Source: Hyphomicrobiales bacterium (GTDB taxonomy: Bacteria; Pseudomonadota; Alphaproteobacteria; Rhizobiales; Rhizobiaceae). Taken from it: 64,000 bases of DNA. A program made the position numbers and the translations under genes. A model generated the notes under the pieces. The model was given only the letters and a program-made list of their open reading frames with translations. It was not told where the DNA came from and did no database searches. Location: positions 186,001 through 250,000 of the forward strand of contig UEGQ01000004.1 of assembly GCA_900466005.1 (NCBI GenBank). Direction: 5' to 3'. Below, one piece after another: positions 25,281-33,311 of the stretch; the stretch's first letter is position 1, and the number at the start of each line of letters is the position of its first letter.

Positions 25281-27275
25281 TCAGGCGCGCTTCGCGCGCC
25301 GCTTCCTGCCGTCACCGTCGGCGTTGCCGGCAGCAAACTGTAAGGCCGGTGCCGGTCGGCCGATATGGTATCCCTGTATCAGGGCAATACCGAGGTCCCG
25401 TGCCAGCACGCCCTGATCCTCCGTCTCGACGCCCTCGATCAGGATGCCGGAACCGCGATTGCGGATGAGCGTCACCATGTCTTCGAGCATCGCCCACCCC
25501 TCTGCGTTATCCGCCGCATGCAGGAAGGAACGGTCGATCTTGACTGTGTGGAAATCCACGGCGCGAAGCCAGGAGAGGCCCGCATGTCCCGTGCCGAAGT
25601 CGTCGAGCCACAGCCTGACGCCGAGGGCCTTGAGTTCGGAGATGCTCGTGGTGACATAGGAATGGAGTTCCATCGCCAGTCCCTCCGTGATCTCGAGGGC
25701 GAGGCGATTGCCCGAGACGCCGCTGCGGGCGAGAATCTCGGCGACCGAGGCGGCGAAGCCCGGTGCCCGCAGCTGGACGGGCGAGACATTGACACTCACC
25801 AGATCGACCTTGTTCGGTGCGAGCATTTCCTCGCACGCCGTGCGGATCGCCCACAGGCCGAGGTCGTGTATCGCGCCCGTCCGTTCCGCGATCGGAATGA
25901 AGGAGCTCGGCAGGATCGGCGTCCCGTTCAGCCCGTTGAGCCGCATGAGCGCTTCGGCCGCGACCAGTTCGCCGGTCTCGGAGTCCCTGATCGGCTGGTA
26001 GACGAGTGAGACGAGATTGCGACCGATGGCAATGTTCAGGAGGGCGGAGATGCCTTCGCTCTCGTCGCTGATCAGCGGGTCGTTGGGGTCGAAGACCTTG
26101 GCGCAGTGACGCCCTCCGGCCTTTGCCCCGTAGAGCGCGCGGTCCGCTTCCCGGACGAGCATTTCGAGCTTCGTTGCGATGGTGGCGCCGGTGAACGTCG
26201 CGCCGACACTCGCGGTGACGACCTCGATACCGTCCGGTCGCTGATCGTGCTCTATCGCCAGTTCCTCGACCGTACGGCAGATCGCATTCGAAAGCTCCGC
26301 GACACGATCGATACTGCTGGTGCGAATGATGGCAATGAACTCCTCGCCGCCGTATCGTCCGACGGTGCCGCCGAACGGCTCGACGAGGTTGCGGAGGGCG
26401 TCCGCCACGAGACAGAGACTGCGGTCGCCATTCTGGTGACCGTAGCGGTCGTTGTACAGCTTGAAGAAATCGACGTCGATCAGGAGAACGGCGAAGTCGT
26501 CGCCGTAGACCCGCCACATGTTCCAGTGCTTGCGCAATTGCAGGTCGACGGCACGCCGGTTGTCGAGCCCGGTGAGCGGATCGGTGTAGGAGAGCTTCAG
26601 CAGCGCCTCGCCGCGATCCGACGCCGACTTGTGCTGGATACGCGCCTCGAGCGCGTTGACGAAGACGTTGTAGCGCTCCTCGTTGAGCTTCCAGTTCACG
26701 TAGGACGTGAAGACGAAGCAGGACACGTAGAAGAGCGCAAAGGCAAAGGCGTAGGCGCCTTCGGGCCGGAAGCTTGCGAGCGACAACAGGAAAGCGACGA
26801 GAATGGCTCCGGAGGCCGCCAACGACAGGCTGAAGCGAAAGCTGAAGAAGAGATTCTCTCCCATCATGAAGATCGCGCCGAAGATCATGTAATAGGAGAT
26901 CGCTTCGGTATGGCTCGTCATGAGCGCCGGAAGCATCCAGCCGATATATCCGAGCACCACCGCGAAGGCACAGGTGCGGTCGAGCCATTCGGTTGCGACA
27001 TTCATCAGTCGCTGCACCTCGAAGAGGGCGAGCGCGCTGATCCCGACGGCGATGCGGGCGGCGATCGTATAGTCGGCGACGTCAGGGATCAGAATGATGT
27101 CGGGGACGGCAAAGGTGAGATACACGATGACTGCCACCCAGAAACCCTGCCTGACGGCGGTTCTGCGAGCTTCTTCGCCCTCGGTGCGGTAAAGTTGCCG
27201 CAGTTCGGCCTCCGGCGGCAGGCTTGGGGCGTCCTGCCGATCCTCTTCGATAGCACCAGTCCAGGTGTGCCTCAT
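25281..27275 (-). CDS. Membrane GGDEF-EAL protein (cyclic di-GMP synthesis/breakdown)
   Basis: This protein of about 664 residues starts at ATG 27275; a TTG at 27299 is the alternative. About six transmembrane helices (roughly 43-190) form a sensor-like membrane domain. A GGDEF domain follows, with an intact active site GGEEF at about 309-313 and no RxxD inhibitory site just before it. The EAL domain has AEAL at about 440-443 and the metal/catalytic residues visible as VNVSPVQL, LEITEG, DDFGTG, VKIDRSF, IEGVET and QGYHIGRP. Both activities look possible, so the net output is unknown. It converges on pip2 and diverges from the methyltransferase gene. Confidence 0.93.
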   Translation of the reverse strand: MRHTWTGAIEEDRQDAPSLPPEAELRQLYRTEGEEARRTAVRQGFWVAVIVYLTFAVPDIILIPDVADYTIAARIAVGISALALFEVQRLMNVATEWLDRTCAFAVVLGYIGWMLPALMTSHTEAISYYMIFGAIFMMGENLFFSFRFSLSLAASGAILVAFLLSLASFRPEGAYAFAFALFYVSCFVFTSYVNWKLNEERYNVFVNALEARIQHKSASDRGEALLKLSYTDPLTGLDNRRAVDLQLRKHWNMWRVYGDDFAVLLIDVDFFKLYNDRYGHQNGDRSLCLVADALRNLVEPFGGTVGRYGGEEFIAIIRTSSIDRVAELSNAICRTVEELAIEHDQRPDGIEVVTASVGATFTGATIATKLEMLVREADRALYGAKAGGRHCAKVFDPNDPLISDESEGISALLNIAIGRNLVSLVYQPIRDSETGELVAAEALMRLNGLNGTPILPSSFIPIAERTGAIHDLGLWAIRTACEEMLAPNKVDLVSVNVSPVQLRAPGFAASVAEILARSGVSGNRLALEITEGLAMELHSYVTTSISELKALGVRLWLDDFGTGHAGLSWLRAVDFHTVKIDRSFLHAADNAEGWAMLEDMVTLIRNRGSGILIEGVETEDQGVLARDLGIALIQGYHIGRPAPALQFAAGNADGDGRKRRAKRA

Positions 27276-27565
27276 GCCCCTTCTCACAGTCTCCTGCAAC
27301 TTGTGCAGATCATGACCGCGCGGCTGCGCATAGTCTCGTGTAGTGCGGTTTAATCACATTCTAATGCAAGGTGACAGGCTGTATTCCCCAAGTCATCACC
27401 ACAGAGTAAAACGTACGCATGAACATTGAGTTAAAATGTGTTCTTGTACCAAAACGGTACACGCCTTCCCCCGCGCTTTTTATGATTTCTCGCACTGTAC
27501 AAGTTGTAGCAAATCAGGCCATTCTCCCGGACGTAGTTAAACCTTTGTTAAGGAGCGGGGCCTGT
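27276..27565. promoter_or_regulatory. AT-rich divergent promoter region with CtrA-like site and inverted repeat
   Basis: This 290-bp gap is clearly less GC-rich than its surroundings. It holds an inverted repeat TGTACC-N5-GGTACA (27445-27461). It also holds TTAA-N7-TTAA (27537-27551), which matches the core of the CtrA cell-cycle regulator consensus, 15 bp before the methyltransferase ATG. An AAGGAG ribosome-binding site overlaps the end of that motif. An in-frame ATG at 27419 exists but has no ribosome-binding site, so the gap is treated as noncoding. Confidence 0.4.
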
Positions 27566-28609
27566 ATGAGCCAGTTGAAAGTAGTGTTCGACGGCGAGAG
27601 CCTTATCACACCCGACGCAATGGCTGGAGGAACCGCGGCGGGAGACTATGAGCACTTCGACGAACAACTCGCGATCGGCCGCGGCGAGATTGCCTTGGTG
27701 CTGGAGCTTGCAAGGCAGCGTTCGGAGAGAGCGGAGGATCCGCGGAGCATCATTGACTATGTCGCCGGCGCGCTTCACGACGTCCGCTCCCGATTCCATC
27801 CGAACGTTTGGAAGGCACTCGTTCCGGTGGTGCAGCGCCATCCGGTGTCGGCGTTCTTCCTTCAGGACCCGTTCACACGCTGGTCCTTCGAGAAGCCGCG
27901 CGGATATTCCGGCGACGCCCATCTTCTGGATTTCATCTACGGACATCCGGACGCCGCCGACGAAATCGCCGCCGCCACACCGACCGGCAAGGCTCTCTAT
28001 GATTACACGAAGGATGCCTCGTCGTCGGTCGCTGTCCGCGAGCGCCGCGACCTTCTGACCCGATATGTCGATCAGGTCGCCGATGCGCGGGGCGCCGAAA
28101 CGGAAATCTTGACCATAGCGTCCGGACATCTTCGCGAAGCCGATCGCTCGGTCGCATTGCGGGAGCAGCGGCTCAAGCGATGGATCGCGCTCGATCAGGA
28201 TCCGCTGAGTGTCGGATCGGTCGCCCGCGATTTCCAGGGAACCTGCGTGGAGGCCGTGAACGGTTCGGTCCGAAGCATTCTGAACGGCAAGCAGAAACTC
28301 GGACGGTTCGATTTCATCTATGCAGCCGGCCTCTACGACTACCTCGCGGAAAACGTGGCGGTGAAACTGACGCAGAAATGCCTGCAGATGCTGAAGCCCG
28401 GCGGGCTCTTCCTGTTTGCCAATTTCGCCGAGGGTATCCGCGTCGAAGGTTACATGGAAACCTTCATGAACTGGGAACTCCTCTGGCGCAACGAGGCGGA
28501 CATGTGGCGCATCGTCAACGCCAGCATTGACCGTAACACCGTCGTGCCGGAGGTCTGGTTCGGCGAAAACCGCAACATCGTTTACGGCACGCTGCAGCTC
28601 CGCACGTGA
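27566..28609 (+). CDS. Class I SAM-dependent methyltransferase, unknown substrate
   Basis: This 347-residue protein has an N-terminal helical part containing KPRGYSGDAHLLDFIYGHP (110-128) and a C-terminal Rossmann methyltransferase domain. Motif I is ILTIASGHLRE (181-191), the acidic motif II residue is D210 (IALD), FDFIYAAGLYDYL follows, and the LKPGGLFLFANF strand is near 290. The PRGY-x-GD block is shared with proteins often labelled as 3-hydroxypalmitate methyl ester (EF) biosynthesis methyltransferases. I recall this resemblance and did not test it. The start at 27566 has AAGGAG upstream. It is followed by a clear terminator. Confidence 0.8.
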   Translation: MSQLKVVFDGESLITPDAMAGGTAAGDYEHFDEQLAIGRGEIALVLELARQRSERAEDPRSIIDYVAGALHDVRSRFHPNVWKALVPVVQRHPVSAFFLQDPFTRWSFEKPRGYSGDAHLLDFIYGHPDAADEIAAATPTGKALYDYTKDASSSVAVRERRDLLTRYVDQVADARGAETEILTIASGHLREADRSVALREQRLKRWIALDQDPLSVGSVARDFQGTCVEAVNGSVRSILNGKQKLGRFDFIYAAGLYDYLAENVAVKLTQKCLQMLKPGGLFLFANFAEGIRVEGYMETFMNWELLWRNEADMWRIVNASIDRNTVVPEVWFGENRNIVYGTLQLRT

Positions 28610-28618
28610 GGACATCCG

Positions 28619-28648
28619 AAACCCCGGCGCGACGGCTGCCGGGGTTTT
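28619..28648 (+). terminator. Rho-independent terminator of the methyltransferase gene
   Basis: AAACCCCGGC pairs perfectly with GCCGGGGTTT across a 9-nt loop and continues into T residues. It starts 10 bp after the stop codon at 28609, a textbook intrinsic terminator. The A-rich 5' flank could also let it act on the convergent oxidoreductase transcript. Confidence 0.85.
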
Positions 28649-28757
28649 CCCAGCCGCTCCGGCCCGGAGGGCGGCGGGACCAGTTGCCGGGCGCATGACG
28701 ATGGCACAGGCTTCAAGGCGCGCCCGCCTGACCGGCCTCACAAGCCGAGGGCATGAA

Positions 28758-30083
28758 TTAGAAATCCGCGACCTTACCCCACGAGCTCTTTCCGAACCGG
28801 TCGGGATGATACGGTTTCGGGTCGACGATCGGTTCGTCGCCGGTAACGATATCGGCGATCAAGTGGCCGGCCCCGGGGCCTATGCCGAAACCATGGCCGC
28901 TGAAGCCGGCCGCAAGAACGAAGCCGGGAAGCCCTCTCACTTCGCCAATGGCGGGCACGCCGTCCGGCGTCGAGTCGATGTAGCCGGCCCAGGCCGCCGT
29001 GACAGGGCGGCCTTCGAGGGCCGGCAGCAGCTCGACCGCGCGTTTGTGGGTGAGGCGGATCGTGCCCTCGTCGAAGGCAGGGTCGAGGATGCGCATTTTT
29101 TCCATCGGCGTCGGCTGGTCGAGACGCCAGCGTGCGAGGCTTTCGTGTCCCGACCGTATGCCTTCCAGTCCGCCGGGGGCGAGGCTCTTCCAACGTCGCA
29201 GGAACATCGGCAGGAATTGCGGCGCGAAGCGAAGCTGCTGGGCAGTGGGGTCGACCCGGCCGCGACCGCTGATAGCAAGCGTGTGACCGCCGTCACCGCG
29301 GCGGGTGACCGAGATCGCGGCGGTGTGCAGCGCGTCCGGTATCGCGCTTTCGCCCGGTCCGACCGAGAGGATCGACGAGCGGATCGATGCCTGCGGAAAA
29401 CGGATACCGAGCTGACGGCAGAAGGCCGATGCCCAGGCGCCGCCCGCAAGAACGGCAAGCTTGGTGCGGATCGTTCCGTGTTCCGTGACGACGGCGCTGA
29501 CCCGCCCGCCTTCCGTCTCGATGCCGCGCGCAGCACAGGACTGGTGGACCGTGCCGCCGAGCTTCAGGATGGCGCGGGCGACCGCCGGTGCGGCGCTTGC
29601 CGGATCGGCGATACCGTCGCTCGGCGAGAAGACGCCGCCTTTCCAGACCCTTCCGGTCGCCCCCGCCCTGACGGTCGCGGCGGCGGCGCCGAGCATATGG
29701 GTGGTGACGCCGACGGTGCGGGCGAAATCGCGCCATCGCGCCCAGCCTGAGAGCTCCTCCTCGCTGTTGCTGAGATAGAGGAGGCCGCAGCGGCGAAAGC
29801 CGGTGTCCTCGCCGGTCTCGGCCGCAAACTCTTCCCACAGGTCGAGGCTTTTCGTCGCCATGGGGAGCTCGCGGGCGTCGCGGTTCTGCTGACGGCACCA
29901 GCCCCAGTTTCGGCTCGACTGCTCGGCGCCGACGCGGCCCTTTTCGAGCAATGCTACTTTCAGTCCGCGCTTGGCGAGATGATAGGCGGCAAAGACCCCG
30001 ACGATCCCCGCCCCGATCACGACGGCATCGGCGGCTTCCGGCAGTTCTGGCGTCGTCTCGATGAGCATCAGGGGTGCGGGCAT
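28758..30083 (-). CDS. FAD-dependent amino acid/amine oxidoreductase, DadA/DAAO family
   Basis: This 441-residue flavoenzyme has the ADP-binding GxGxxG as VVIGAGIVG (21-29), the downstream acidic residue in VALLEKGRVG, and SSRNWGWCRQQ, typical of D-amino-acid dehydrogenase and sarcosine-oxidase-like enzymes. A C-terminal FAD motif (DGVPAIGEVRGLPGFVLAAGFSGHGFGIGPGAG) is present. GAGGAGAG sets ATG 30083; the longer frame to 30272 is promoter DNA. It diverges from an Lrp/AsnC regulator, a common arrangement for amino-acid catabolic genes. The substrate is unknown. Confidence 0.9.
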   Translation of the reverse strand: MPAPLMLIETTPELPEAADAVVIGAGIVGVFAAYHLAKRGLKVALLEKGRVGAEQSSRNWGWCRQQNRDARELPMATKSLDLWEEFAAETGEDTGFRRCGLLYLSNSEEELSGWARWRDFARTVGVTTHMLGAAAATVRAGATGRVWKGGVFSPSDGIADPASAAPAVARAILKLGGTVHQSCAARGIETEGGRVSAVVTEHGTIRTKLAVLAGGAWASAFCRQLGIRFPQASIRSSILSVGPGESAIPDALHTAAISVTRRGDGGHTLAISGRGRVDPTAQQLRFAPQFLPMFLRRWKSLAPGGLEGIRSGHESLARWRLDQPTPMEKMRILDPAFDEGTIRLTHKRAVELLPALEGRPVTAAWAGYIDSTPDGVPAIGEVRGLPGFVLAAGFSGHGFGIGPGAGHLIADIVTGDEPIVDPKPYHPDRFGKSSWGKVADF

Positions 30084-30115
30084 GATCGTCTCTCCTCGTC
30101 GCTTCAGAGAATAGC

Positions 30116-30129
30116 GCCGGAATTCCGGC
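30116..30129. promoter_or_regulatory. Perfect palindrome in the oxidoreductase leader
   Basis: GCCGGAATTCCGGC is a 14-bp perfect dyad, 33 bp upstream of the oxidoreductase ATG on the minus strand. It may be an operator or a short cruciform; no family-specific match is recognised. Confidence 0.3.
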
Positions 30130-30266
30130 ACCGTTGCCGCAGATCGGCGGCCCGCAGCAGAAGATTCCGTTCTTTGAAGGATCAGCAGATCATTGTGCCT
30201 CGAGCGGCGCTGCCAAACGGAATAGACGCGCCAGGACAAAGTGTTAATGTGATTTTGAGGATGTCG

Positions 30267-30281
30267 CAGCATAAAATGCTA
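30267..30281. promoter_or_regulatory. Lrp/AsnC-type binding site
   Basis: CAGCATAAAATGCTA has perfect AGCAT-AAA-ATGCT arms and follows the Lrp 15-mer plan YAG...CTR with an AT-only centre. It lies 36 bp before the ATG of the divergent Lrp-family gene. This fits autoregulation and control of the oxidoreductase. Confidence 0.6.
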
Positions 30282-30316
30282 CCGTCCGACTGGACCCGGA
30301 CGCCGGAGGAAGCGCC

Positions 30317-30793
30317 ATGAAACTCGATCGCATCGACATCAAGATTCTTCACGAACTGCAGAAGAACGGCCGCATCACCAATGTCGAGCTGGCCGAGCTC
30401 GTCCACCTCTCGCCGAGCCCGTGCCTGATGCGGGTGAAGAAGCTGCAGCAGGAAGGCTATATCGAGGGCTATTCGGCGCAGATCAATCTTGCCAAGCTGG
30501 GGCAGACCCTGACCGTATTCACCGAGATCACCCTCAAGAACCACCGGCAGATCGACTTTGCCCGCTTCCTCGCGGCTGTCGAAAAGGTCGATCAGATCAT
30601 CGAGTGCCATCTGGTGTCCGGTGGCTACGACTATCTCCTGAAATTCGTGACGGCAGGCATCGGTGAATACCAGACGATCATGGAACGACTGACCGATCTG
30701 GATATCGGTATCGATAAGTATTTCAGCTTCGTCGTCCTGAAGTCCCCGATCGTCAAGGCGCACCTGCCGCTGACGAGCCTCTTTCCCGTTTGA
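30317..30793 (+). CDS. Lrp/AsnC-family transcription regulator
   Basis: This 158-residue regulator starts MKLDRIDIKILHELQKNGRITNVELAELVHLSPSPCLMRVKKLQQEGYI, the standard Lrp winged helix-turn-helix. An RAM/AsnC ligand domain follows (QTLTVFTEITLKN ... VSGGYDYLLKFVTAGIGEYQTIMERL). The GGAGGAAGCGCC ribosome-binding site fixes the ATG. Such proteins sense amino acids as octamers or dimers. The natural targets are itself and the divergent FAD oxidoreductase, through the site at 30267-30281. Its stop is followed by a strong hairpin. Confidence 0.93.
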   Translation: MKLDRIDIKILHELQKNGRITNVELAELVHLSPSPCLMRVKKLQQEGYIEGYSAQINLAKLGQTLTVFTEITLKNHRQIDFARFLAAVEKVDQIIECHLVSGGYDYLLKFVTAGIGEYQTIMERLTDLDIGIDKYFSFVVLKSPIVKAHLPLTSLFPV

Positions 30794-30797
30794 CCTT

Positions 30798-30833
30798 GGC
30801 CTACAGCCACGCCGTCAGGCGTGGCTGTAGGCC
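30798..30833. terminator. 16-bp perfect stem between convergent genes, overlapping a stop codon
   Basis: GGCCTACAGCCACGCC (30798-30813) pairs with GGCGTGGCTGTAGGCC (30818-30833) through a GTCA loop. The hairpin includes the last codons and stop of the minus-strand ATPase gene, and lies 5 bp after the Lrp-gene stop. It probably acts as a bidirectional terminator or mRNA 3'-end stabiliser. Confidence 0.75.
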
Positions 30834-32467
30834 CTTACCTGCTCCGGGTCGAGTTTGAGATTGTCGAGCCAGGTCGGATCGAGTTTCGGCACCGACGAGA
30901 ACAGCAGGTTGGAATAGGGATGTGTGGGTGCCTTGGCCTGTGCCGGCGTCAGTTCCTCGACTTTCCTACCGCCATACATCACCACGATCCTGTCGCAGAT
31001 CGCCTCGACGACGGAGAGATCGTGGCTGATGAAGACGTAGGAGAGCGAGAGCTCCCTCTGCAGCTCTTTCAGGAGGTCGATGATTGCGGCGGCGACCACG
31101 GTGTCGAGCGCCGAGGTGATCTCGTCGCAGAGGATGAGCTTCGGTTCGGCAGTCAACGCGCGTGAGAAATTGACGCGCTGCTTCTGCCCGCCCGAAAGCT
31201 CGGCAGGGCGGCGATGGCGCAAGGCCTTCGGCAGATGCACCATGTCGAGAAGTTCTTCGATTCGCGCGTCCCGGGCCTTGCCCCTCATGCCGTGGTAGAA
31301 CGTCAGGGGACGCCCGAGGATGTCCTCGATCGACTTTGCCGGATTGAGGGCCGTGTCGGCATACTGGAAGACGATTTGCAGTTCGCGCACCTGGTCGCGC
31401 GTGCGTTGGCGGCTCGACGGGGCAAGCTCACGTCCGTCGAGGGTCACGGTCCCGGCGGAGATCGGCAGAATGCCTGCGATCGCGCGTGCAAGCGTCGATT
31501 TTCCGCAGCCCGATTCCCCGATGATGCCGAGATTGCGGCCCTTTTCGACACTGAGGCTGACACCGTTGACGGCGCGCACGAGCGGCAGTCCGTCGGCCTG
31601 CATCGGGCCGTAACCCGCAATCACGTTGCTGATATCGAGAAGTGGTGCCTGTTTTGTCTCGGCAACCGCGGCGTCACGCGGTCTCGGTTCGAAGGCTGCG
31701 AGAAGCTCGCGCGTATAGGGGTGCGTTGCACGAGAGAGGATATCATCCGTCGAGCCGGTTTCCTGAACCTCCCCGCCGCGCAAGACCATGATGCGGTCGG
31801 CAATCTGCGCGACGACCGCGAGGTCGTGCGAGACGTAGACGCCCGCGATGCCACCGGCCTTCATCACCGATTTGAACGCCTTCAGCACTTCGATCTGCGT
31901 CGTCACGTCGAGCGCGGTCGTTGGTTCGTCGAAGATGATGAGCTTCGGATCGCCGATCATCGCCATGGCGGCGGCGAGGCGTTGCAACTGCCCGCCGGAA
32001 ACCTGATGCGGATAGCGTTCGCCGATGTGGTCGGGGTCAGGAAGCGACAGGGCGCGGAAAAGGCTGATCGCCTTGCGCCGGGCTTCTGTCGGCGACATCA
32101 ATCCATGGATATTCGTCACCTCGATTACCTGATCGATGATGCGGATCGCCGGATTGAACGCGGCTGCGGCCGATTGCGGCACATAGGCGACCTCCGTGCC
32201 ACGCACGGACGCCAGTTCACGCTCACTGAGCTTGGCCATGTCCTTGCCGTCGACGACGACGCTGCCGCCGGAAATGCGGCAGCCGGTGCGCGCGTGCCCG
32301 AGCAGCGTGAGTGCGATCGTGGTTTTGCCCGACCCGCTTTCGCCGATGAGCGCAAGGATCTCACCGGTTGCGATGTCGAGACTGACGCCTTTGATGATTT
32401 CGACGCACCGGCCGGAGTCAGTCCTGGCCTCGACCTTGAGATCACGAACTTCAACGAGATTCTTCAT
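30815..32467 (-). CDS. Fused OppD-OppF type ABC ATPase
   Basis: This 550-residue protein carries two nucleotide-binding domains. The first has Walker A GESGSGKTT near 40-50, signature VSGGQLQRL and Walker [13 protein letters not shown]. The second begins about residue 270 with Walker A GESGCGKST, signature LSGGQKQRVNFSRAL and Walker B LILCDEITSALD (DEI in place of DEP). It energises the second peptide-type importer in the window. Its ATG overlaps the permease stop (TGATG), and its last codons fall inside the terminator-like stem. Confidence 0.92.
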   Translation of the reverse strand: MKNLVEVRDLKVEARTDSGRCVEIIKGVSLDIATGEILALIGESGSGKTTIALTLLGHARTGCRISGGSVVVDGKDMAKLSERELASVRGTEVAYVPQSAAAAFNPAIRIIDQVIEVTNIHGLMSPTEARRKAISLFRALSLPDPDHIGERYPHQVSGGQLQRLAAAMAMIGDPKLIIFDEPTTALDVTTQIEVLKAFKSVMKAGGIAGVYVSHDLAVVAQIADRIMVLRGGEVQETGSTDDILSRATHPYTRELLAAFEPRPRDAAVAETKQAPLLDISNVIAGYGPMQADGLPLVRAVNGVSLSVEKGRNLGIIGESGCGKSTLARAIAGILPISAGTVTLDGRELAPSSRQRTRDQVRELQIVFQYADTALNPAKSIEDILGRPLTFYHGMRGKARDARIEELLDMVHLPKALRHRRPAELSGGQKQRVNFSRALTAEPKLILCDEITSALDTVVAAAIIDLLKELQRELSLSYVFISHDLSVVEAICDRIVVMYGGRKVEELTPAQAKAPTHPYSNLLFSSVPKLDPTWLDNLKLDPEQVRAYSHA

Positions 32468-33309
32468 CAGGCGCTCCTGTCGCGGATCTTCTGAGGGAGG
32501 TTGTCGATCAGAAGATTGACGCTGATCGTCAGGCTGGCGATGGCAAGGCTCGGCACGATGACCGCTGGTGCGCCGAAGGGCAGTCCAGCGATGTTCTCGT
32601 GAACGAGCGCGCCCCAGTCGGCATAGGGCGGCTGCACGCCAAGCCCCAGGAAGGAGAGGCCGGAAAGCAGCAGCACGATGAAGACGAAACGCAGGCCGAG
32701 ATCGGCGAGCACCGGCCCGAGGATGTTCGGCAGGATTTCCGAGCGGATCAGATAGAGAGTTCCTTCACCGCGTGTGCGGGCGACGGTCACATAGTCCATC
32801 GTATTGATGTTGACGGCGAGCGCGCGGGCGAAGCGGTAGGCGCCGGGCGTGTAAATGACCGCGAGCGTCGTGATCAGAACCGTGAGCGAGGAGCCTACGG
32901 CAGCGACGATGACGAGGCCCGAGAGCTTGCCGGGGATGGAGTTCAGCGCATCGAGGAAGCGGCTCAGTGCCGCGTCGAACCAGCTACCCGTGACCGCTGC
33001 CGTCATGCCGAGGACGACGCCGCTGAAGCAGGCAATGCAGACGGCGGCAAGCGAAATTCCGACCGTGTAGCGGGCGCCCATCAGCGCACGCGAGAGCATG
33101 TCGCGTCCGAGGTAGTCGGAGCCGAGCCAGAGCTTGCCGCTGATCGGTCCGAAGAAATCCTCGTCGACGATCTCGCCGACAGGGTAGGGGATGATATGCG
33201 GCGCGACGATCGCGACGATGCCCCAGAAGAGGATGACCGACAGGCCGATCATGCCGACCCAGTTGAAGCGGTAGCCGAATTTTCTCGACAGCGTGGCGGG
33301 AAATGTCAT
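32467..33309 (-). CDS. Peptide-type ABC permease, OppC/DppC
   Basis: This 280-residue permease starts at ATG 33309 (MTFPATLSRKFGYRFNWVGMIGLSVILFWGIVAIVAPH). The open frame upstream lies over the oppB gene and is not coding. The conserved block LWLGSDYLGRDMLSRALMGARYTV follows the first helix, and the coupling loop is near DYVTVARTRGEGTLYLIRSEILPN. The ATG lies 2 bp after the oppB-type stop and the gene touches the ATPase start, so the three are cotranslated. Confidence 0.9.
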   Translation of the reverse strand: MTFPATLSRKFGYRFNWVGMIGLSVILFWGIVAIVAPHIIPYPVGEIVDEDFFGPISGKLWLGSDYLGRDMLSRALMGARYTVGISLAAVCIACFSGVVLGMTAAVTGSWFDAALSRFLDALNSIPGKLSGLVIVAAVGSSLTVLITTLAVIYTPGAYRFARALAVNINTMDYVTVARTRGEGTLYLIRSEILPNILGPVLADLGLRFVFIVLLLSGLSFLGLGVQPPYADWGALVHENIAGLPFGAPAVIVPSLAIASLTISVNLLIDNLPQKIRDRSA

Positions 33310-33311
33310 GG

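Noticed and set aside
27419..27565. An N-terminal extension of the methyltransferase from an ATG at 27419.
   Set aside because: The stretch is AT-rich promoter DNA with an inverted repeat, and the ribosome-binding site fits the ATG at 27566.
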